Shown: positions 23,938 through 29,314 of the stretch, piece after piece | How the letters are laid out: each line of letters begins with the position of its first letter | How positions within the stretch are numbered: the first letter of the stretch is position 1 | Origin: an uncultured Flavobacteriaceae bacterium | Lineage (GTDB): Bacteria; Bacteroidota; Bacteroidia; Flavobacteriales; Flavobacteriaceae | Reading direction: 5' to 3' | Assembly (NCBI GenBank): GCA_938018045.1 | Contig: CALIIP010000104.1 | Coordinates: forward strand, 1 to 29,314 | DNA: 29,314 bases | The notes under the pieces: generated by a model | Databases searched by the model: none | The model's input: the letters and a program-made list of their open reading frames with translations, nothing else | What the model was told of the DNA's origin: nothing | Program-made: the position numbers and the translations under genes

Positions 23938-25311
23938 ATGAAAAACCTTTTAAAAATAACTTTTTTAACTTTTATCTTCATTGGCTGTAAATCAGTTGAA
24001 GATAAGGATGTTTCGACATATTTTGGAGGTCAAATTGTGAATCCAAAAGGGAATGTTATTACCTTAATGAAAGGTGAAACAACTATAGACACTATCTTTT
24101 TAAACAAAGACAATACTTTTTTAAAGGAGTTAGATGCTATTGAAGAAGGTTTGTATTCTTTTAAACATGGTCCAGAATATCAATATATATACATTGAGCC
24201 AAAAGATAGTATTGTAGTTCGTTTAAATACTTGGGATTTTGATGAGTCGTTGGTTTTCAGTGGAAAAGGTGCAGAAAAAAATAATTTTTTAATCACACTA
24301 TATCTTCAAAATGAAAAAGATAGGAAGTTATTTGATCCATATTACAACTTAAAACCTGAAGAGTTTTTATCTAAAACTGCAACAATTGCATCAGTAAATA
24401 AACACATTTATGATCAGTTAAATGAATCTGGAGTCATATTGACTGATAAATTTAATGAGTTGGCAAAGGTTACTGTTGATTATCCTATCTATATAAAAAA
24501 GGAAGTGTATCCATATATTCATAAGAATCGTTTTCAATTAGATTCTTTTCCTGTTCTACCATCAACTTATTATGATTTTAGAAAAGGTATAGATTTAAAC
24601 AATAGTGACTTAATTGATTATTTCCCATATCACAATTATGTAAATAATTATTTATACAATCTTGCGTCGCAAGAAGTTGTTGAAAAAACTAGTGCTACAG
24701 AAAATATTCTAAATGTTATAGTTGATAAAATAAAAATTCCAGAATTTAAAAATCGCTTGTTGTACCAAGCAATTTATAATGACTTTAGAGGTAATAAAAA
24801 CTCTTGTTGTATTAATGAAACCGCACTTGAAATTTTTAACAAAAATTGTACAGACGAAAAACTCTTAAATCGTATCAATCATTTAGCAAATGATTGTGAA
24901 ACCAGCAAGGATCAACATCCTATGAAAGATTTTGAACTCCTTACTTTAAAAAATTCGAAAACTTCTCTTAAAAAAGTTATCAAAAACAAAAAATCAGTTG
25001 TTTATTTTTGGTCGCCAGAAATAATGAGTTCTGAAATGCTCATAAAAAGAGTTAAGGATTTAGAAAAAAGACATCCTTCAATACAATTTGTAGGCATTAA
25101 TATGCATCCCTCAAACAATAGCATAAAAGTTAATAAATATCTGAAAAATCAATTTATTTTATCTGAGGGAAGTAGCGGAACTAAACTCATAAAGAGCATG
25201 GAGCCACGGACAATATTGATTGATCAAAATGGAATTGTTACAAACAGTTTCACATATTTATCTTCTCAGCATTTAGAAAAACAACTTATTGCATTAGCAA
25301 AAGTCAACTAG
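23938..25311 (+). CDS. Thioredoxin-fold lipoprotein lacking CxxC
   Basis: A 457-residue lipoprotein: signal peptide ends FIFIGC (C17 lipidated). The N-terminal part (about 27-120) has a beta-rich DUF4369-like look (GGQIVNPKGNVITLMKGETTIDTI), the middle is helical, and the last 130 residues look like a TlpA/AhpC thioredoxin fold: strand VVYFW, VGINMHPS, then EPRTILIDQNGIV, whose P is at the cis-proline position. At the active site, where TlpA has FWAxWCxPC, this protein reads FWSPEIMSS (357-365); both cysteines are missing, so it cannot act as a thiol oxidoreductase by the usual mechanism. Function is unknown; binding or scaffolding at the envelope is a guess. It has its own promoter element. 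Confidence 0.85.
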   Translation: MKNLLKITFLTFIFIGCKSVEDKDVSTYFGGQIVNPKGNVITLMKGETTIDTIFLNKDNTFLKELDAIEEGLYSFKHGPEYQYIYIEPKDSIVVRLNTWDFDESLVFSGKGAEKNNFLITLYLQNEKDRKLFDPYYNLKPEEFLSKTATIASVNKHIYDQLNESGVILTDKFNELAKVTVDYPIYIKKEVYPYIHKNRFQLDSFPVLPSTYYDFRKGIDLNNSDLIDYFPYHNYVNNYLYNLASQEVVEKTSATENILNVIVDKIKIPEFKNRLLYQAIYNDFRGNKNSCCINETALEIFNKNCTDEKLLNRINHLANDCETSKDQHPMKDFELLTLKNSKTSLKKVIKNKKSVVYFWSPEIMSSEMLIKRVKDLEKRHPSIQFVGINMHPSNNSIKVNKYLKNQFILSEGSSGTKLIKSMEPRTILIDQNGIVTNSFTYLSSQHLEKQLIALAKVN

Positions 25312-25372
25312 TGCTTTAAACAAGTTTATTTTAATAAAACAACATTTAAAGTTCCATTAAATAAATTAGGTG

Positions 25373-25380
25373 TACTTTTG
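25373..25380 (+). promoter_or_regulatory. -7 promoter element of the DEAD-box helicase gene
   Basis: TACTTTTG is an exact TAnnTTTG match, 58 bases before the ATG. It would give a leader of about 50 bases, the longest in the window, and sits inside a small GGTG/CACC inverted repeat (25370-25384). Confidence 0.5.
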
Positions 25381-25438
25381 CACCCTTAAAATCAGGTTTA
25401 TAGGTGCGGGCGTATCTGTGAATCATTAAACATAGATA

Positions 25439-27295
25439 ATGTCAACATTTAAAGAATTAGGTCTTAACGATGATATCGTTAAGGCTCTAACAGAATTGGG
25501 TTACGAAAGCCCTACTGAAATACAAGAAAAAGCAATTCCACAAGTAATTGCATCAAATCAAGATCTTAAAGCATTTGCACAAACTGGAACAGGTAAAACT
25601 GCTGCTTTTAGTTTGCCTATTTTACAAAAAGTAGATTTAAACAGCAAAGAAGTTCAAGCAATCATCCTATCTCCTACTCGTGAGTTAGCAATTCAAATCG
25701 CTAGAAATATAGAAGAATTCTCAAAACACATGAAAGGGTTTAGAGTTGCTGCTGTATATGGTGGTTCTGATATAATGGGACAAATACGTACTTTAAACAA
25801 AGGTGTTCAAATTGTTGTTGGAACTCCAGGAAGAACAGTAGATTTAATCAAACGTAAAAAATTACGTTTAGAATCTGTTCAATGGTTGGTTTTAGATGAG
25901 GCAGATGAAATGCTAAATATGGGGTTCAAAGATGAATTGGATCAAGTATTACAAGTAACACCAGACACAAAACAAACATTACTGTTTTCTGCAACATTCC
26001 CTAAAGAAGTTGACAGAATTGCACGTAATTATATGACTGATCCTGCTCAGATTGATGCAGGAAAACGTAACTCTGGTTCTGATCAAGTATCACATGAATA
26101 TTATGTAGTAACTGACAGAAATAGATATCCTGCGTTAAAACGTATTGCAGATAGCAATCCTGATATTTATGGAATTATTTTCTGTAGAACTCGTAGAGAG
26201 ACTCAAGAAGTTGCAGATAAATTGATTCAAGATGGTTACAGTGCAGATTCTCTTCATGGAGAGTTATCGCAAGCTCAACGTGACATTGTAATGAAGAAAT
26301 TCCGCAAGAAAACTATACAAATATTAGTTGCAACAGATGTTGCAGCTCGTGGATTGGATGTAGATAGTTTAACACACGTTATCAACTACAAACTACCAGA
26401 TCAAATTGAATCTTATACACATAGAAGTGGTAGAACAGGTAGAGCCGGAAGTACAGGTATTTCTATCGCAATTGTTTCTCCAGGGGAAAGAAGAAAGTTA
26501 GGACCTATAGAAAGAATAATTGGTAAGAAGTTTGTTCAAATGCAAGTTCCTGACGGAAAAGATATTTTGAAAACACAATTATTAAAACTAATTGATAAAG
26601 TAATAAACACTGAAGTAAATGAAAGCCAAATTGGTGAACATTTGCCTGCAATACAAGAAAAATTAGCAGATTTAGATAGAGATGAATTAATCAAAAAATT
26701 TGTATCTCTTGAATTCAGTAGTTTCTTAAAATACTATGCTAATTCTGGTGATTTAAACGATTTAAGCAGAAGTAAAAGTCCTGATAAAAGAGACAGAGAT
26801 CGCGGAGATCGTGATGAAAGCCGTGGAAGAAGAGACAATGAAAACATGACGCGTTTCTTTATCAATATTGGAAGAAAAGATAAATTGAATCCTGCAAGAT
26901 TGATTGGTTTAATTAACGACCAAAAGATTAGCAAGAATATAGAGATAGGTCAAATAGAAATATTAGATACGTTTTCATTCTTTGAATTAGACAAAAACTA
27001 TACTGATGAAACGCTTGCAGCATTTACTAGAGATAGTAATATAGAGTTTGAAGGTCGTGGTGTAAATGTAGAAGTTACTGAAAAGAAACGTGCTGGAAAC
27101 CGTGGCGGAAGTCGTGGTGGTGGCGGAAAACGTCGTAGTGGCGGCGGAAGAGATCATCGTGGAGGCGGTGGCGGTGGTGACCGTAAACAGAAAACGTTTG
27201 ACAGAGACAGAGGAAACAAAGATTCTGGAGGAGGATTTCAAAAGAAATTTGGAAGAGACAGAAGCAATAGCGGAAAAAGACGTAGTAAGGATTAA
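25439..27295 (+). CDS. DEAD-box RNA helicase with DbpA-type RNA-binding domain and RGG-like tail
   Basis: A 618-residue ATP-dependent RNA helicase of the DeaD/CsdA type, acting in ribosome assembly and cold adaptation or mRNA decay. Helicase motifs: Q motif (TFKELGL, PTEIQ), I AQTGTGKT (47-54), Ia PTRELA (79-84), GTPGR (128-132), II DEAD (153-156), III SAT (184-186), then VATDVAARGLD (297-307) and VI HRSGRTGRAG (328-337). Residues about 470-545 form a DbpA-like RNA-binding domain (MTRFFINIGRKDKLNPARLIGLI). The segment at 445-466 and the tail from 550 to the end are Arg/Gly/Asp-rich, low complexity and probably disordered. Single gene with its own promoter and terminator. Confidence 0.95.
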   Translation: MSTFKELGLNDDIVKALTELGYESPTEIQEKAIPQVIASNQDLKAFAQTGTGKTAAFSLPILQKVDLNSKEVQAIILSPTRELAIQIARNIEEFSKHMKGFRVAAVYGGSDIMGQIRTLNKGVQIVVGTPGRTVDLIKRKKLRLESVQWLVLDEADEMLNMGFKDELDQVLQVTPDTKQTLLFSATFPKEVDRIARNYMTDPAQIDAGKRNSGSDQVSHEYYVVTDRNRYPALKRIADSNPDIYGIIFCRTRRETQEVADKLIQDGYSADSLHGELSQAQRDIVMKKFRKKTIQILVATDVAARGLDVDSLTHVINYKLPDQIESYTHRSGRTGRAGSTGISIAIVSPGERRKLGPIERIIGKKFVQMQVPDGKDILKTQLLKLIDKVINTEVNESQIGEHLPAIQEKLADLDRDELIKKFVSLEFSSFLKYYANSGDLNDLSRSKSPDKRDRDRGDRDESRGRRDNENMTRFFINIGRKDKLNPARLIGLINDQKISKNIEIGQIEILDTFSFFELDKNYTDETLAAFTRDSNIEFEGRGVNVEVTEKKRAGNRGGSRGGGGKRRSGGGRDHRGGGGGGDRKQKTFDRDRGNKDSGGGFQKKFGRDRSNSGKRRSKD

Positions 27296-27327
27296 TTTTT
27301 GAATTACGAACTTAGAATTACATATTG

Positions 27328-27357
27328 AAAAACCACTAAAATTTTAGTGGTTTTTTT
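27328..27357 (+). terminator. Terminator after the DEAD-box helicase gene
   Basis: A palindrome (AAAAACCACTAAAA mirrored by TTTTAGTGGTTTTT) with the central AATT forming the loop, followed by further T residues, 32 bases after the helicase stop. Confidence 0.88.
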
Positions 27358-27414
27358 GGTTTTGGATAAGTAACAAAATCTTCTTTTACGCGTCTAGTTA
27401 TAAACTGAATAAGA

Positions 27415-28017
27415 ATGAAAAACAATACGTACGCTCAAATTTTTGTTATCTATTTACGCTATTTACTTGGATTTGCATTTATCCTCTCTAGTATTGTCAA
27501 AATTCAAGGCTTACCATTTACTGGTGAAAGTGGTGTAGATAATCCTATTAATTCTGCTTGGCATTATTTTGAAACAATGTATCAATCAGGATTATATTGG
27601 CGTTTTATTGGTGTTTCACAATTTATTGCTGGAAGTTTGTTAATCACTCAGCGTTTTGCAAAATTAGGAGCAATTGTATATTTACCAATAATTACAAATA
27701 TTTTTATAGTTACTATTTCATATGACTTTCATGGAACGCTAGTAATTACTGGCTTGATGCTATTATCTACATTATTTCTTATATATTGGGATTGGAACAC
27801 TTTTAAAATTCTAATAAACAAAAAACCAATTTTAGAAACTAGAAAAAGATTGGAAAACGATACTATTTGGCAAATTACTGGACTTGTTTTCTTACTACTC
27901 ACTCCTATTCCTAAATTTTTCACCACACAAAAAGCAAGTATCTTTATTTTTTTAGCACTTTTTATAGTTGGAATAATTGCTTTGGTTATTGGTTTCAGGA
28001 AAAGGAAATTGTATTAA
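27415..28017 (+). CDS. DoxX-like integral membrane protein
   Basis: A 200-residue polytopic membrane protein. Hydrophobic helices lie near residues 8-27, 65-78, 82-101, 104-124, 149-164 and 170-192. The opening YLRYLLGFAFILSSIVKIQGLPF matches the DoxX/DoxD-like pattern, and the WRFIGVSQFIAGSLLITQRFAKLGAI stretch resembles the second helix pair. Proteins of this superfamily relate to thiosulfate:quinone oxidoreductase subunits and stress-responsive SodA-complex partners, but no redox motif is visible and the role is unknown. Convergent with the following lipoprotein gene, the stops being four bases apart. Confidence 0.85.
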   Translation: MKNNTYAQIFVIYLRYLLGFAFILSSIVKIQGLPFTGESGVDNPINSAWHYFETMYQSGLYWRFIGVSQFIAGSLLITQRFAKLGAIVYLPIITNIFIVTISYDFHGTLVITGLMLLSTLFLIYWDWNTFKILINKKPILETRKRLENDTIWQITGLVFLLLTPIPKFFTTQKASIFIFLALFIVGIIALVIGFRKRKLY

Positions 28018-28021
28018 GTAA

Positions 28022-28657
28022 CTACTGAATATTTTTTACAAAACGAATCGTTACACTACTTGCCATTACATTTGGGTTGCAACCTAATTTTCCTTCAGGA
28101 ATTTCAATTCCCAATTTTTGATAATGTTCTATCCAACCTTTATGAAAACTATTTGTTTTTGGGTCTTTAAATGTCATTGGTTCTAAGTCAAAAACTGAAT
28201 CTTTTTTAAAAAGTTCATATACATACTCTGAGCAATAATAGCCATCGTCCTCAAGAATATATGTAGTGTTGTATTCATTGCCTATTAAAACATTTGCTTC
28301 TTTAATTGCACTCTTAAAGTTAATCTTTTTAGCATTTTTTATTCGGTATATATCTGCAACATATTCAGTTTCATTTGGTGATTTTAAAAAATCAATAAGC
28401 AATTCTTTTACAACTCCTTTGCCCAAATCTGCATGATAAACAAAAACATTATTTTCAACAACTTCACAAACTCCCATATGCGTATAGTTTGTTTTTATTT
28501 CGGTCTGCGTAACATCATTTATTGCTTGTGATAGTTCGCTTGTAGTCGTTCCTCTAAAAATAATATCGCCAGTTTTTATTTGCAATTCATCAGTTGAATT
28601 ACAAGATAAGAATAGTGTTATCAGAAATAAAAAAAATACTCTTTTAAGGTTTATCAT
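28022..28657 (-). CDS. YiiX/YebB-like NlpC/P60-superfamily lipoprotein
   Basis: A 211-residue protein with lipoprotein signal ending LFLSC (C19). The mature part matches the circularly permuted papain-like YiiX/YebB_B1496 family: TGDIIFRGTTTSELSQAI (29-46), YTHMGVC with putative catalytic H60, and YYCSEYVYELF with putative nucleophile C142, which comes after the His as expected for the permuted fold. Such enzymes are proposed amidases or peptidases acting on lipids or peptidoglycan-derived peptides; the substrate is not known. A TAATTTCG element (28665-28672, minus) is one mismatch from the promoter consensus and lies eight bases upstream of the ATG. Confidence 0.88.
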   Translation of the reverse strand: MINLKRVFFLFLITLFLSCNSTDELQIKTGDIIFRGTTTSELSQAINDVTQTEIKTNYTHMGVCEVVENNVFVYHADLGKGVVKELLIDFLKSPNETEYVADIYRIKNAKKINFKSAIKEANVLIGNEYNTTYILEDDGYYCSEYVYELFKKDSVFDLEPMTFKDPKTNSFHKGWIEHYQKLGIEIPEGKLGCNPNVMASSVTIRFVKNIQ

Positions 28658-28751
28658 ATAAAAGCGAAATTAAGATTTAAAATTGAAAAATATCAATAAA
28701 AAAAGTTAGAATCAAAATCAACGACATCTTTCTACCTTCTAAATTTTTAAG

Positions 28752-28759
28752 TATCTTTG
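28752..28759 (+). promoter_or_regulatory. -7 promoter element of ffh
   Basis: TATCTTTG is an exact TAnnTTTG match ending 25 bases before the ffh ATG. Confidence 0.5.
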
Positions 28760-28784
28760 TCTTTTATAAAAATGAAGCAAGAAT

Positions 28785-29314
28785 ATGTTCAATAATTTAA
28801 GTGATAAGTTAGATAAAGCATTCCACGTTCTTAAAGGACATGGAAGTATAACAGAAGTAAATGTTGCAGCAACATTAAAAGAAGTTCGTAGAGCGCTTCT
28901 TGATGCCGATGTAAACTATAAAATAGCCAAAGATTTTACCAAACGCATACAACAAAAAGCAATTGGTCAAGACGTATTAACTACGTTAAATCCAGGTCAG
29001 TTGATGGTGAAAATCGTTAAAGATGAGTTGACCGAATTGATGGGAGGCGAAATGGTTGGTATCAACCTTTCTGGAACTCCAACAGTTATTTTAATGTCTG
29101 GTTTACAAGGTTCTGGTAAGACAACGTTTTCTGGAAAACTGGCAAATTATCTAAAAACAAAAAAATCAAAACAAGTATTACTAGTTGGTTGTGATGTATA
29201 TAGACCTGCGGCAATCAATCAGTTACAAGTTGTTGGTGAACAAATTGGCGTAGAAGTATATGCTGAAGTTGGAAACAACAATCCTGTAGAAATCTCTGAA
29301 AATGCCATAAAACA
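28785..29314 (+). CDS. ffh: Signal recognition particle protein Ffh, partial (3' end beyond window)
   Basis: The first 176 residues of Ffh (SRP54), the GTPase that with 4.5S RNA targets nascent membrane proteins to FtsY and the Sec translocon. The N-domain four-helix bundle starts MFNNLSDKLDKAF and contains LKEVRRALLDADVNY (31-45). The G-domain follows with P-loop GLQGSGKTT (106-114) and G2 DVYRPAA (138-144 area), and the visible part runs on into ISENAIK. The M domain and remaining G boxes lie outside. Start at ATG 28785 fits the family and a perfect promoter element lies just upstream. The gene diverges from the YiiX/YebB-like lipoprotein across 127 bases. Confidence 0.97.
   Translation, partial: MFNNLSDKLDKAFHVLKGHGSITEVNVAATLKEVRRALLDADVNYKIAKDFTKRIQQKAIGQDVLTTLNPGQLMVKIVKDELTELMGGEMVGINLSGTPTVILMSGLQGSGKTTFSGKLANYLKTKKSKQVLLVGCDVYRPAAINQLQVVGEQIGVEVYAEVGNNNPVEISENAIK

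Noticed and set aside
25370..25408. GGTG/CACC inverted repeat around the helicase promoter and a possible 5-bp leader hairpin (GCACC with GGTGC)
   Set aside because: Only 4-5 bp, and the left half lies at or before the expected transcription start, so it is not a convincing riboregulator or operator.
26987..27302. Open frames on both strands across the helicase tail (Thr/Ser-rich minus, Val/Glu-rich plus)
   Set aside because: They arise from the repetitive GGN/CGN codons of the RGG-like tail and have simple-repeat composition.
27301..27322. GAATTAC repeated twice near the helicase terminator
   Set aside because: Two seven-base copies in AT-rich sequence are not enough to call a repeat element.
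1..29314. CRISPR array, toxin-antitoxin pair, prophage, integron, secretion or biosynthetic cluster
   Set aside because: No direct-repeat arrays, transposases, integrases, phage genes or clustered biosynthetic enzymes were seen; gene content is core chromosome.
1..29314. tRNA or other structured RNA genes
   Set aside because: All gaps between genes are under 200 bases; none showed a cloverleaf, TTCRANNC T-loop or CCA-type end, so only terminators and promoters were called.

Overview
The window is a strongly AT-rich chromosomal segment from a Bacteroidetes bacterium, almost certainly family Flavobacteriaceae. The evidence is: many upstream regions carry the Bacteroidetes -7 promoter element TAnnTTTG; starts lack Shine-Dalgarno sequences; several families are typical of the phylum (DUF3276/PUR-type nucleic-acid-binding protein, DUF1573 lipoprotein, DUF5916 outer-membrane protein, roughly 300-residue NusB, BatA-type membrane protein, sucC without sucD); and mature lipoproteins begin C-K/N right after short signal peptides. 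Genus cannot be fixed from sequence alone. I see no tRNA, rRNA, CRISPR array, transposase or prophage. This is core chromosome with a few regulatory and degenerate-enzyme oddities.

Layout. 1-4841 (minus strand): nusB, a DUF1573 lipoprotein and yajC, ending in a terminator, then a YbbR-domain protein, coaE and a sensor histidine kinase cut by the window edge. 4937-7906 (plus): an ABC exporter half-transporter, the DUF3276 protein with a well-formed promoter, and an unrecognised membrane coiled-coil protein, closed by a bidirectional terminator. 7983-9182 (minus): sucC. 9382-17620 and on to 18066 (plus): a DUF5916 outer-membrane protein, a LolD-like ATPase, an MTA/SAH nucleosidase, a BatA-like protein overlapping a dihydroorotase homologue that has lost its metal ligands, a small membrane protein, a degenerate palindromic repeat, a carboxylesterase and a GNAT acetyltransferase. 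18049-18819 (minus): a PhnP-like metallo-hydrolase. 18900-22101 (plus): a conserved protein of unknown function, then an ECF sigma factor, a membrane protein with a threefold cytoplasmic repeat (putative anti-sigma) and a Spy/CpxP-like periplasmic protein. 22137-23762 (minus): an ABC-F ATPase. 23938-28017 (plus): a thioredoxin-fold lipoprotein without active-site cysteines, a DEAD-box RNA helicase with an RGG-like tail and a DoxX-like membrane protein. 28022-28657 (minus): a YiiX/YebB-like lipoprotein. 28785 to the end (plus): the 5' part of ffh.

The most interesting part is the ECF module at 20360-22101. The same bipartite sequence, ATTAAACC followed after exactly 16 bases by GTCTAA or GTCTTA, occurs upstream of both the sigma gene and the putative anti-sigma gene, and I found it nowhere else by eye. 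It has the architecture of an ECF sigma promoter, which suggests two-point autoregulation. Combined with a repeat-based anti-sigma candidate and a Spy-like envelope protein, this looks like a compact envelope-stress circuit. Three other proteins have lost canonical catalytic residues in a patterned way: the dihydroorotase homologue (all four metal histidines), the ABC-F protein (both halves of one composite ATP site) and the thioredoxin-like lipoprotein (CxxC).
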